Source: Lentibacillus sp. Marseille-P4043 (GTDB lineage Bacteria; Bacillota; Bacilli; Bacillales; Amphibacillaceae). From it: 64,000 nucleotides of DNA. Below the pieces are notes generated by a model. It was not told the DNA's origin. It did no database searches and was given only the letters and a program-made list of their open reading frames with translations. Shown here in pieces: positions 39,215 to 47,686 of this stretch (position 1 is the stretch's first letter; the number at the start of each line of letters is the position of its first letter). The stretch spans positions 2,973,696 through 3,037,695 of the forward strand of contig NZ_LT984884.1 of assembly GCF_900258515.1 (NCBI RefSeq), read 5' to 3'. A program made the translations under genes and the position numbers.

Positions 39215-39670
39215 TTATGTGTTTTTTCCGTGCAATTTTATAACGAGCTCTGCTTCCGTTTTTCCACAGTTGAGTTTGCTAGCTATTTCTTCATGTGAGT
39301 AACCCTGATCATACAGTTGTAAAATCCGTGCTTGTAAAGAGGTTTCAAAGCTGTCATCGGCTTCAGCCTCTGGCAAATCAGGGGTTGTATCTGCATATTC
39401 CATTTGATTAATCGGATCTGGTGTATTTTTACGCATTGTTGCTTGTTGGGCTTCACCTAAATCCTTCCTATCATTATTGCCAAGTCTGGCTTCAAGCATT
39501 CTATTTTCTTCTTTAATTTCCTGCAAATACGTATCAAATAGTTCCATCACTTCGCTCGTGTTATTTTGCTTTTGTTGTTTTAGTTGCTTGATTTGTTTTA
39601 ATAACTGATAAATTGCTGCAAGCGTAATAACGTGTAATAAAAAACTAATTAAAAATATAAATGCTGTCAT
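39215..39670 (-). CDS. swrB: SwrB-like swarming/flagellar export protein
   Basis: This is a protein of 151 residues with one N-terminal membrane segment (residues ~3-20), a coiled-coil-like region (YQLLKQIKQLKQQKQNN), a polar linker and a C-terminal helical module (RILQLYDQGYSHEEIASKLN then CGKTEAELVIKLHGK) resembling a helix-turn-helix fold. The ATG follows AAGGGG. In B. subtilis SwrB (YlxL) lies at the end of the fla/che operon just before rpsB and helps activate the flagellar export gate. Position, length and layout agree; sequence identity is moderate. Confidence 0.85.
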   Translation of the reverse strand: MTAFIFLISFLLHVITLAAIYQLLKQIKQLKQQKQNNTSEVMELFDTYLQEIKEENRMLEARLGNNDRKDLGEAQQATMRKNTPDPINQMEYADTTPDLPEAEADDSFETSLQARILQLYDQGYSHEEIASKLNCGKTEAELVIKLHGKNT

Positions 39671-39680
39671 AAAACCCCTT

Positions 39681-39986
39681 CTATCCTGAAAAATCAATTT
39701 TATTGCCTAAATACGGGTGGTCAATAAACTGATCTTCTTGTTTCTGTTCTTCTTGTTGTTGATCTTGGGAAGTCTGATTGGAGTGATCTTGATCTTTTTT
39801 TACTTTCACTTTATCTGTTTCGGCAAATTCATTAACACGTTTTCGCTTTTGTTCATCCTGCTTTAATTGATTCGCAATAAGTGACTCCTGAGAATGTTGA
39901 TTTTGCCTTGTCATTTGATCTTGAAGTTTCCCCGCATCTTGTGTTCTCGGAAGCGCTACCTGCATTTCGATTGATTTCCAGCCCAA
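39681..39986 (-). CDS. Small disordered protein of flagellar operon ends, function unknown
   Basis: This protein of 101 residues starts with TTG after GGGAAGTGATC. It has no membrane segment or enzyme motif. The N-terminus reads IEMQVALPRTQDAGKLQDQM. The middle is very rich in Gln, Lys, Asp and Glu and is probably disordered. The C-terminus is DHPYLGNKIDFSG. From memory, proteins with the same end motifs follow FapA-like genes in flagellar operons of several Firmicutes, including clostridia, while B. subtilis lacks one here. It lies between the FapA-like gene and swrB, with 10-32 bp spacing, so it is surely co-transcribed. I know of no assigned function. Confidence 0.75.
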   Translation of the reverse strand: MGWKSIEMQVALPRTQDAGKLQDQMTRQNQHSQESLIANQLKQDEQKRKRVNEFAETDKVKVKKDQDHSNQTSQDQQQEEQKQEDQFIDHPYLGNKIDFSG

Positions 39987-40018
39987 ATGATCACTTCCCT
40001 TATTCTAAAAGTGCGTGT

Positions 40019-41386
40019 TTAGAGTGGTTGAATCGTAATTTCATTGTTAACTAACTTCACCTGTACATGCTGATTTGTCGTATCTATTTTCCGCTTATAC
40101 TTACCAAAAGCAACCATTACATTACTGTAAAGTTGTCCGCGAACTATTAATTTAGTTTCTTGTTCCTTGCCTATATGCGCATTTAGTTGATGAAGTTCTT
40201 CATCAACTTCTGCCAATCGTTCAGCTGTTTGATTGTAGGAATGTCGTTGTTTTAATTTGGTGATCCGTATTTTTGAATTTTGCGTGTCGTCTTGATCAGC
40301 TAATTTATTACCGAGTACCACTAATTTCTCCAGCGTCGCTTGTAATTCCTCTTTTTCCTCAAATAACTTTTTTTCTTTTTCAGCAATTGGTTTATCTAAC
40401 CCAAATACAATCTCTGTTTGCGTACTCATTCGATTTCCAATATCTTTTGCTTCCATTGATTTACCCGCTGATAATTCACCACCGATGATATTACCTTTTT
40501 GACAATAGATATTACTTCTCGCAGTACATTCACTATGTAAAATAGAGCTTTCTACAAATAAATCATTACCTGCATGGACAATACCTTGATTAATATAACC
40601 AACATGAATACTGCCGTCTGCTTCGACAATTCCCTTTTGCAAACCGGCAATTCCCCCAGAAATAAAAATGGAACCATCAGCAATTAGGGTTGCTGCTTCT
40701 ACCATACCGAATATTTTAATATCACCTTTAGCCTTCACCGTATATCCTGTTGGAACATCTCCATTTATGACAATCGATCCGACGAAATCTAAATTGCCAT
40801 CTTTCATTGACAGGGTTTCATTCACTTGATAGACGTTATGAACCATAATATAACGTCTATCTACACTCACCTGCCCATCTGCTATCGCATAAAAAGAGTG
40901 ATCCTGTTGATTATATACTACATTTTCACCCGATTTAATTGACACAGGTTTTCCAGGATACGCCGGAACTTCATTACCATATACATCTATCCCGTTTGTC
41001 CCCTCGGTGGGCATGTAGACCGTTGCTAAACGTTGACCTTTTTGAACAGATGGGATCCGCATCACATCACGAAAATTCCATTCAACAGATTTATCAAACT
41101 CTGGATTAAGACTGAACGCATATTGAATTTCTCCATCTTTTCCATGCTTAGCAGGAACTCCTTTTGCAATCATGGTTGGGAAATCAATGTCTTCAATCCT
41201 CGTAACAAGTGATTGAACAGCATCTTCGAGAATACCTTGCTGAATCTTATCTTTAATTAAAAAATCACGCCATGTATTTTCGGTCCATTTGAAGTTCGTA
41301 TCTTCTAGCTTATCTGTTCGGTATAATTCTGCCGTCATACGATCAGTTGTCATTTTGATATAAAAATAGTCTTGCAAGTCCCCCAC
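40019..41386 (-). CDS. FapA-like DUF342 protein
   Basis: This is a protein of 455 residues of the DUF342/flagellar assembly protein A family. The N-terminal ~80 residues form a separate domain. The middle (~190-300) is a beta-helix of short repeats (IVINGDVPTGYTVKAKGDIK, then LIADGSIFISGGI and EADGSIHVGYINQG). The C-terminal ~130 residues are a coiled coil (EKEKKLFEEKEELQATLEKL). In Vibrio a homologue (FapA) affects flagellar assembly and the localisation of a signalling protein. In B. subtilis no such gene lies between sigD and swrB. Role in this organism is inferred from position only. Confidence 0.88.
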   Translation of the reverse strand: MGDLQDYFYIKMTTDRMTAELYRTDKLEDTNFKWTENTWRDFLIKDKIQQGILEDAVQSLVTRIEDIDFPTMIAKGVPAKHGKDGEIQYAFSLNPEFDKSVEWNFRDVMRIPSVQKGQRLATVYMPTEGTNGIDVYGNEVPAYPGKPVSIKSGENVVYNQQDHSFYAIADGQVSVDRRYIMVHNVYQVNETLSMKDGNLDFVGSIVINGDVPTGYTVKAKGDIKIFGMVEAATLIADGSIFISGGIAGLQKGIVEADGSIHVGYINQGIVHAGNDLFVESSILHSECTARSNIYCQKGNIIGGELSAGKSMEAKDIGNRMSTQTEIVFGLDKPIAEKEKKLFEEKEELQATLEKLVVLGNKLADQDDTQNSKIRITKLKQRHSYNQTAERLAEVDEELHQLNAHIGKEQETKLIVRGQLYSNVMVAFGKYKRKIDTTNQHVQVKLVNNEITIQPL

Positions 41387-41454
41387 TACTAATTCTCCTT
41401 TACAGAAATCGCTTCATTAGATAATATCATTTGAATCAAAAGAATTGAATCTGT

Positions 41455-42228
41455 TTAAGCATGTATTTTTTGCAATGTATTTCGCAATTTAAATATTGCT
41501 TTTCGGTGAATTTGTGAAATTCTTGATGTTGTTAACCCCAAAACATGACCAATTTCTGTTAACGTTAATTCTTCATGATAGAATAAGCTAATTACCATTT
41601 GTTCATTTTCGTTCAAGGATTTAATACCTTGTGCTAATTCTTGGTTTAGCTCTGACTGCATCATTTGTTCATCCGGTAAAACGGATGCCTCGTCAGGTAA
41701 GATGTAACCAATACCTTCTTTATGTTCATTAGTTGCTTCCTTTGGTTTATCTTCAATTGATAAGACATTAGCAAATAGCGTATCACGTATCAATGTTTCC
41801 ACTTCCCTTGCTTCCAATCCTACCTTGGTGGCAATCTCTTCAGAAGTTGGAGAGCGGTGAAGTTTTTGTTCTAATTCCACGGACACTTTTTCGATCTTTT
41901 TCGTTTTTTCTCTTATAGATCTAGGGAGCCAATCCTCTTTTCTTAATCCATCAATAATAGCACCACGAATTCGGAACGATGCATATGTGTCAAATTTTAA
42001 ATCACGATTTGGATCAAACTTTTTTAGCGCATCAAATAAACCCATTAAGCCGAAACTTTTAATATCATCTTTGCTGACATTACTTGGCAAATGACTAGCA
42101 ATTCGTTCCACATGAAAACTTACCAGGTACATATAATTTTGGATTAACTCATTTGCTGCATCATTATCCTTATTTTCTACCCAGTTATGCCATAATTTTT
42201 GTTCCAGAGGAGATTTGTTTGCTGTCAT
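41455..42228 (-). CDS. sigD: RNA polymerase sigma factor SigD (FliA type, sigma-28)
   Basis: This sigma factor transcribes late flagellar, chemotaxis and autolysin genes. It is 257 residues from the ATG that follows AGAGGAG; two earlier ATGs lack a site. Region 2 has IASHLPSNVSKDDIKSFGLM, FDTYASFRIRGAIIDGLRK and DWLPRSIR. Region 4 has ISLFYHEELTLTEIGHVLGL and TTSRISQIHRKAIFKLR. It lies far down the fla/che operon, so its level depends on read-through of more than 20 kb, including the repeat between cheA and cheW. Confidence 0.97.
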   Translation of the reverse strand: MTANKSPLEQKLWHNWVENKDNDAANELIQNYMYLVSFHVERIASHLPSNVSKDDIKSFGLMGLFDALKKFDPNRDLKFDTYASFRIRGAIIDGLRKEDWLPRSIREKTKKIEKVSVELEQKLHRSPTSEEIATKVGLEAREVETLIRDTLFANVLSIEDKPKEATNEHKEGIGYILPDEASVLPDEQMMQSELNQELAQGIKSLNENEQMVISLFYHEELTLTEIGHVLGLTTSRISQIHRKAIFKLRNTLQKIHA

Positions 42229-42311
42229 TGTATCACTCGCTCCTCTCATCATTACTTTAAGAAGTTGTAAGAGTTACCTTCAAAGCCTCAACATGTTCTC
42301 GGTATTACACG

Positions 42312-42809
42312 TTATATGAATGATTCCCCCTGATTCACCTTACGTATCTTTAATTCACCCGTACTTGGCTCAAATTCAATCGTCCTTCCACAATTCCCAC
42401 CTACATCTGCTGCAACAATTGGAATATGAAAATCATGAAGCTTCTGCTCAACAGCTTCGACATTTCTCGGACCAATTCGCATAATTTCTGTTGTAGATGT
42501 AAATTGAAACATTTGTGCTCCACCAGCTAGTTTTGCCTTCAATTCAAATCTTCTTGCACCCATGGAATATAGCCTCTCCATTAATATATCCATTGCAGTA
42601 TCTGCATATTTATGTTTATTGATCGTTTTTTGTTTTGCCATTTTTGAATCCGGTAACATGACATGGGCAAGACCAGCCAACTGTTTTGGCAAGTCATAAA
42701 TAACAACACCTACACATGAACCAAGCCCTGACGTACGAATTGTATTTGGTGCACGTACAACATTCAAATCAGCAATTCCGACCTTGACAACAGTTTGTGT
42801 GTCATTCAT
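42312..42809 (-). CDS. cheD: Chemoreceptor glutamine deamidase CheD
   Basis: This enzyme deamidates receptor glutamines and, with CheC, forms the adaptation system of Gram-positive chemotaxis. It is 165 residues from the ATG ~9 bases after AGGA; a start one or three codons earlier is also possible. The catalytic Cys is in [14 protein letters not shown] and His in [10 protein letters not shown]. The receptor-like substrate region is KLAGGAQMF and the C-terminal part has [17 protein letters not shown]. It overlaps the end of cheC by eight bases. Confidence 0.95.
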   Translation of the reverse strand: MNDTQTVVKVGIADLNVVRAPNTIRTSGLGSCVGVVIYDLPKQLAGLAHVMLPDSKMAKQKTINKHKYADTAMDILMERLYSMGARRFELKAKLAGGAQMFQFTSTTEIMRIGPRNVEAVEQKLHDFHIPIVAADVGGNCGRTIEFEPSTGELKIRKVNQGESFI

Positions 42810-43440
42810 GGTCATCAATTCCTAAACTTGCAAAAATTCTCCCAAACGATGACGGGTCAGGTAACAACAAAAAGTGACCACGAATTCCGTTTTCTGCTAA
42901 TTGCTGATTTATTTTCGTATCGATTATAATGGCATAATCTGTTACTTGTGACAACTCGAGTAATCCCACTGTCAAAATTGCTCCAGCCATATCTATGCTA
43001 AGGGAAGGAACTGACGGCTGCATATTGATATTTGTGAAATCAGATAATGCCGACAGATATGATCCCGCTAAAATATTTCCCACTTCCAGCAGAGCTGAAA
43101 TCGCTAATTCATTTGGCTGTTCCACATCGTTAAGAATAAATTCAGGGTCTGATGTCACTGCTCTAACTAAATATTCGGCTTCATCTTTTGTCAGAATAAA
43201 ATAAACCGTACCAGGTGCTGGGCCTTGGATACGAATAAAAATCGCTACAATCAATTCTTCTGGACCACCGATCATATCCATAACTTCGTCAAAGGCAACG
43301 ACTTCAACAGCAGGGACTTGCATATCTACCTTCGTATCAAGCAGTTTTGACATCGATGTTGCTGCATTCCCTGCGCCAATATTCCCAATCTCACGTAAAA
43401 CATCCAATTGAACATAGGATAAACGATTATTAAATTCCAT
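42802..43440 (-). CDS. cheC: CheY-P phosphatase CheC
   Basis: This protein removes phosphate from CheY-P and is boosted by CheD. It is 212 residues. The two pseudo-symmetric active-site helices are present: [20 protein letters not shown] and [18 protein letters not shown], each with the E-x2-N pattern. It starts 6 bp after the cheW stop, so cheW-cheC-cheD form a tight group. Confidence 0.96.
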   Translation of the reverse strand: MEFNNRLSYVQLDVLREIGNIGAGNAATSMSKLLDTKVDMQVPAVEVVAFDEVMDMIGGPEELIVAIFIRIQGPAPGTVYFILTKDEAEYLVRAVTSDPEFILNDVEQPNELAISALLEVGNILAGSYLSALSDFTNINMQPSVPSLSIDMAGAILTVGLLELSQVTDYAIIIDTKINQQLAENGIRGHFLLLPDPSSFGRIFASLGIDDHE

Positions 43441-43446
43441 ATAGCA

Positions 43447-43920
43447 TTATCCTTCCACTGTTTTCAACTCATTCATTTCATTCTTTGATAAAACTTTTTG
43501 AAGGTCTAATAAAATTAATAAGCGATTTTCAAGTTTTGCAACTCCTTGGATATAGTCAACATCTACCGACCCTACTACTTCAGGTGCTGGTTCAATTGCG
43601 CTTTCTGGAATATCGATAACATCATTGGCTGCATCAACAATTAAGCCAACTTCGATATCATCCATATATACAATAATGATTCGGGTTGAATCACTAAATT
43701 CTGTTTCTTCTATTCCAAATCGTTTTCGTAAATCAATAATTGGCGTTACAACCCCACGCATATTAATAACACCTTTTACGAAATCAGCGGTTTGTGGAAC
43801 TCTGGTGATTGGTTCAATCCGTTCAATCGAACCAACCTGTTGTACCGAAACAGCATACTCCTCATCTTTTAGTTGAAATACAATCACCTTATGATCCATT
43901 ACCGTTTCATTTTCCATCAT
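43447..43920 (-). CDS. cheW: Chemotaxis coupling protein CheW
   Basis: This is the SH3-like adaptor joining receptors to CheA, 158 residues. Typical stretches are VIVFQLKDEEYAVSVQQVGS, RVPQTADFVKGVINMRGVVT, PIIDLRKRFG and VDYIQGVAKLENRLLILLDL. The ribosome binding site GGAGGG is followed by ATGATG. I use the first ATG; the second (43917) is spaced slightly better. A longer frame upstream has no site. It is separated from cheA by ~650 bp that contain the composite repeat, whereas in B. subtilis the two genes are adjacent. Confidence 0.96.
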   Translation of the reverse strand: MMENETVMDHKVIVFQLKDEEYAVSVQQVGSIERIEPITRVPQTADFVKGVINMRGVVTPIIDLRKRFGIEETEFSDSTRIIIVYMDDIEVGLIVDAANDVIDIPESAIEPAPEVVGSVDVDYIQGVAKLENRLLILLDLQKVLSKNEMNELKTVEG

Positions 43921-44058
43921 AATCCCTCCATTAGCTTCTTTATCAAAATTCGCTTCCATTTTTCCTACATAGTGTCCGATATTGACCTTTTATTTAAGGC
44001 GTAGTTGATATAAACTGCGACACAACTTGAAATGATGGTTGGTGCGTCTACCCGCTCC

Positions 44059-44244
44059 GGAAATACACTACGCTTTCCGCGGGCGGCTGTTGAGCCTCCT
44101 CGAGCTGGGGTGCTCGTCGCGTAGCAGGAAATTCGATGAAGTAGCGTTCCTCGCAACTCGAAGCTTACTCGGTGGGAGTTTTGCTCGTCGCTCTGCGGGG
44201 TCTCACCTAGGCCTTTCCTCCCGCCGGAGTCTCCGTGTATTTCC
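44059..44244 (+). repeat. Palindromic unit A of composite copy 2, with enlarged loop
   Basis: 186 bp with the same ends (GGAAATACAC / GTGTATTTCC) and the same GC-rich blocks as 17394-17499. The middle has about 80 extra bases flanked by a 10-bp direct repeat, TGCTCGTCGC, at 44111-44120 and 44182-44191. This suggests an insertion or slippage event within the loop of the palindrome. Confidence 0.8.
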
Positions 44245-44318
44245 TCCGCTGGTATTGTATTTACTATCATTAACCGTAGTAGTAAGTGTTCTATAAAGTA
44301 TCCTACCACTTCACTAGT

Positions 44319-44430
44319 CCGGGTGAGCGGTGGGGTGGTGACTCCTGCGGGAACAGCACGTGTCCGAAGACCCCGCAGAGTGGTTTTCTCGAGGAGGCTG
44401 AGGCCGTGCCCGCGGAAAGCATCCACCCGG
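44319..44430 (-). repeat. Palindromic unit B of composite copy 2
   Basis: 112 bp with inverted ends CCGGGTG / CACCCGG. Central blocks are GACTCCTGCGGGAACAGCAC, GTGTCCGAAGACCCCGCAGA and GAGGAGGCTGAGGCCGTGCC, which match 17643-17750. It is inverted with respect to unit A. Confidence 0.8.
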
Positions 44431-44571
44431 AGCGATCCCGGACGACGAGAAATGCACATACTTATAGAAAAGAGCCCAGCAGTTATGTAGCAGTTTATAT
44501 CTTTTGTATAAAAAACAACAAATATTTTCGATGGGGCGAGTATCGCAGTCCCAATCTTTTGGCAAACAGCC

Positions 44572-46614
44572 TTATTTAATTAATGCATTGCAATCAATAA
44601 TTAATGCTACTTGTCCATCTCCAAGGATTGTCGCTCCGGAGATGGCGAACACGTTTGTTAAATAATTCCCAAGTGATTTTAAAACGATTTCTTGTTGGCC
44701 GATAAAGGAATCAACAACAAGACCGGCTAGTTTATCCCCTTTTCGAACGATTACAATGGATTCGTAATCATTCTCTTGCGCATCCTCTGCCGGTACAGCA
44801 AAAATATCTTTAAGAAATACAAGCGGTATTACGTTTCCACGAAAATCAATTACCTTTTTATTGTGAGCATGCATGATTTTATCTTTATGGATAATAGCTG
44901 TTTCAATAATGGATGATAATGGAACAGCATATTTTTCTTGTTGCAATTCAATTAGCAATACAGATATAATCGATAACGTTAATGGTAATTGAATCGAGAA
45001 AGTCGATCCTTTATCCATTTTGGCATCAATTGAGATATTTCCACCTAACGATTCAATTGTATTTTTTACTACATCCAACCCAACTCCGCGGCCAGAAATA
45101 TCGGAGATTTTCTCTGCAGTAGAAAAACCGCTTGCCATGATAAGTTCATAAACTTGATTATCTGTTAAAGAATTCGCTTGACTTTGGCTTACTACTTCAT
45201 TAGCTATTGCCTTTTCCAATACTTTGTCTCGGTTGATTCCAGCACCATCATCGGAAATTTCAATAAAGACGTGGTTTCCACTATGATAAGCTTCCAGTTG
45301 GATTGTACCTTGTTCAGGCTTGCCTTTTTGTTTACGAACATCAGGGGTTTCAATCCCGTGATCCATCGCATTCCTGATTAAATGTACTAACGGATCCCCA
45401 ATTTCATCAATAACTGTCCGGTCCAGTTCCGTTTCTGCACCAATTATCTCGACTTCAACGTTCTTTTGTAAATCCCGTGCTAATTGCCGTATCATTCGAG
45501 GGAAGCGATTAAAGACCTGATCAATTGGTACCATTCTCATTGTTAAAATAATGCTCTGTAAATCGCCTGAAACTCGCGTCATTCGTTCAACCGTTTCTTG
45601 TAAGTCATTATGATTCAATTCCGTGGAAATTTGTTCTAATCGTCCACGATCAATAACTAATTCCTCAAACAAATTCATTAGAACATCCAAACGATCAATA
45701 TTTACTCGAATCGTTTTACTTGTTGATCCTTTTGTTTTTTGCTTAACTTGTTTGTCTGAATTTTGATCATCTGGCGTATTTGCTTCTTGTTCCACTTCAG
45801 CTTGCTGTTTCTTCTGTTCCTTTTGTTCCTCTTGTTCTTGATTATAGGCTGAAATAGAGAAATGATTTACGGTAACTTGATTAATCTCAGATACCTTCCA
45901 AATTCGTTCCTCTATTTCCGTTTGCTCGAAATTGGAAACGAGCAACACTGTAAATGAATTTTCGAAATTTTCTTCTTCTAAATCATTTACCGTAGGCTCT
46001 GATTTTATTACTTCACCGAGTTTTTCTAGTACTTCAAATACCATGAACACGCGGGCACCTTTTAATAGGCAATCTTCGCGCAGTTCAACCGTTATTTCAT
46101 AATTGGAGAATCCCCGATCAGCCGATTCATTTAAGATAGATAATTCGAATTCATTTAATGTAGCAACTTTTTCCAGCGAAGCAGCTGTATCTAGCTGTTG
46201 CTGTGGTTGTTCGCTTTTTGCTTGACCTGTTTCTTCCCCATTTTCGATTCTTTCCAATTGATCAACTACTTCACGAACATTTCTACTGCCATCACCTTCA
46301 TTTGCAATATCCTCTACCATTGCATTCAAGTGGTCAACTGCATCAAATAATACGTCCATCATTTCTGTTTGAACTTTTATTTTATCATACCGAATTCCAT
46401 CAAAAACATTTTCCAACTTATGTGTTAAATTCGCTAAATCACTATACCCCATCGTAGCAGACATGCCTTTTAATGTGTGGGCAGCACGGAAAATTTCATC
46501 AATGATTGTTTTATCAGTCGGATTTTTCTCTAATTCTAGTAAATGTTTGTATAATGATTCCAGATGCTCTGTGCTTTCGTCGATGAATACATCTAAATAT
46601 TCTGTCGTATCCAT
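44572..46614 (-). CDS. cheA: Chemotaxis histidine kinase CheA
   Basis: This kinase responds to receptor signals and phosphorylates CheY and CheB. It is 680 residues. The P1 domain carries phospho-accepting His46 (FRAAHTLKGMSATMGYSDL). P2 (~165-260) would bind CheY. A Gln/Glu-rich linker, then dimerisation P3, follow. The ATPase P4 has the N box (LIRNAMDHGIE), G1 (DDGAGIN) and G2 (SGRGVGLDVVKNT). The CheW-like P5 is at the C-terminus (EKYAVPLSSIIE, then IDFRGNVIPLVFL). The ATG lies just after the cheB stop. Confidence 0.97.
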   Translation of the reverse strand: MDTTEYLDVFIDESTEHLESLYKHLLELEKNPTDKTIIDEIFRAAHTLKGMSATMGYSDLANLTHKLENVFDGIRYDKIKVQTEMMDVLFDAVDHLNAMVEDIANEGDGSRNVREVVDQLERIENGEETGQAKSEQPQQQLDTAASLEKVATLNEFELSILNESADRGFSNYEITVELREDCLLKGARVFMVFEVLEKLGEVIKSEPTVNDLEEENFENSFTVLLVSNFEQTEIEERIWKVSEINQVTVNHFSISAYNQEQEEQKEQKKQQAEVEQEANTPDDQNSDKQVKQKTKGSTSKTIRVNIDRLDVLMNLFEELVIDRGRLEQISTELNHNDLQETVERMTRVSGDLQSIILTMRMVPIDQVFNRFPRMIRQLARDLQKNVEVEIIGAETELDRTVIDEIGDPLVHLIRNAMDHGIETPDVRKQKGKPEQGTIQLEAYHSGNHVFIEISDDGAGINRDKVLEKAIANEVVSQSQANSLTDNQVYELIMASGFSTAEKISDISGRGVGLDVVKNTIESLGGNISIDAKMDKGSTFSIQLPLTLSIISVLLIELQQEKYAVPLSSIIETAIIHKDKIMHAHNKKVIDFRGNVIPLVFLKDIFAVPAEDAQENDYESIVIVRKGDKLAGLVVDSFIGQQEIVLKSLGNYLTNVFAISGATILGDGQVALIIDCNALIK

Positions 46615-46615
46615 G

Positions 46616-47680
46616 TTACATCCCCCCTGAGCTTTTTACCAACTGTGTAATCGTATCTCCTACTTGGTGCAAATGTGTAATATGGTTAACACAGTTTGTT
46701 TTGATGGCTGATTTTGGCATACCATATACAATTGATGATTCTTCAGCTTCAGCAATTACGATTGTTTGCTTGTCCATTTCTTTTAACTGTTTAACACCTT
46801 CTGAACCGTCATGGCCCATACCAGTTAACACAACCGCAATTTTGTTTACGTTATTGATTGTAGCTAATGATTTGAACAAAACATCAACAGCAGGTCTGTG
46901 TCCGTTTAGCCCGTCTTCCTGCGTTAATTCAATCGCAAGTGAAGTACCTACTTGGCGTATTTTCATATGAAAATCACCTGGCGCAATATAAGCTGTATGC
47001 TGTTGGAGTATTTCACCATGTGTTGCTTCTTTCACATGAATGCCTGCCAGTGTATTTAATCGTTCTGCTAATGATTTAGTAAAACCCGCTGGCATATGCT
47101 GGACAATTAAAATCGGTGCCTGAATATCGCTAGGCAAATCCGTTAACACTCGCTGTAGTGCTCTTGGGCCTCCTGTAGACGTCCCAATGGCAACGACTGT
47201 CTTCGCATGCTGCTGGGTTATCCGGTCTGTTCTTGTTTGTTGAACAGAATCAGTAACTGTACCCGTTTTTTTAGACATTTGCGCATGTGCTGCAGTAACC
47301 ACTTTGTTAATAATTTCTTGTTTCACTTTCGTAATGTCTAACGATATGGAGCCAGATGGTTTTGTAATGAAATCAACTGCACCGTTTGAAATAGCCTCCA
47401 CTGTTTTGGTTGTACCTTCCTTTGTTATACTTGATACCATTACAACAGGTAGTGGCGTTTGACTCATAATCATCTTTAGTGCTGTTATTCCATCCATGAT
47501 CGGCATTTCCACGTCTAATGTGATAACATCAGGTGATAAAGCCTTTATTTTATTTATTCCATCCTCTCCATTTCGTGCAGTACCAACGACATCCAAACGA
47601 CTATCACTATTAATGATATCGGCGATCATTTTCCGCATAAATGCTGAATCGTCAATAACTAAAACACGAATGGGTTTCAT
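46616..47680 (-). CDS. cheB: Chemotaxis response regulator methylesterase CheB
   Basis: This enzyme demethylates and deamidates receptors during adaptation. It is 354 residues. The receiver domain has the phospho-acceptor Asp56 (ITLDVEMPIMDG). The C-terminal esterase domain holds the Ser-His-Asp triad: Ser in AIGTSTGGPRALQ, His in VQHMPAGFT and Asp in VLTGMGHDGSEG. It follows flhG by 6 bp and precedes cheA by one base. Confidence 0.97.
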   Translation of the reverse strand: MKPIRVLVIDDSAFMRKMIADIINSDSRLDVVGTARNGEDGINKIKALSPDVITLDVEMPIMDGITALKMIMSQTPLPVVMVSSITKEGTTKTVEAISNGAVDFITKPSGSISLDITKVKQEIINKVVTAAHAQMSKKTGTVTDSVQQTRTDRITQQHAKTVVAIGTSTGGPRALQRVLTDLPSDIQAPILIVQHMPAGFTKSLAERLNTLAGIHVKEATHGEILQQHTAYIAPGDFHMKIRQVGTSLAIELTQEDGLNGHRPAVDVLFKSLATINNVNKIAVVLTGMGHDGSEGVKQLKEMDKQTIVIAEAEESSIVYGMPKSAIKTNCVNHITHLHQVGDTITQLVKSSGGM

Positions 47681-47686
47681 TTTACG

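Larger units (their letters stand above)
44004..44501. repeat. Composite nested inverted-repeat element, copy 2, inside the che operon
   Basis: About 498 bp between cheA and cheW. The outer arms GATATAAACTGCGACACA and TATGTAGCAGTTTATATC pair closely. Two GC-rich units face each other inside. The design is that of 17344-17833. At one arm position the two loci differ (A/T pair there, C/G pair here), yet each locus stays self-complementary. Right of the element a ~20-base stretch (TTTTGTATAAAAA) is also shared. No protein gene is supported in the 43921-44571 gap. Transcripts of the downstream genes cheW to swrB must pass through this structure or start beyond it. Confidence 0.82.

Noticed and set aside
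43965..44565. Open frames between cheW and cheA (164, 85, 97 and 83 codons)
   Set aside because: Same reason: they translate the repeat units in different frames and on both strands, and the equivalent repeat at 17344-17833 does not keep these frames open.
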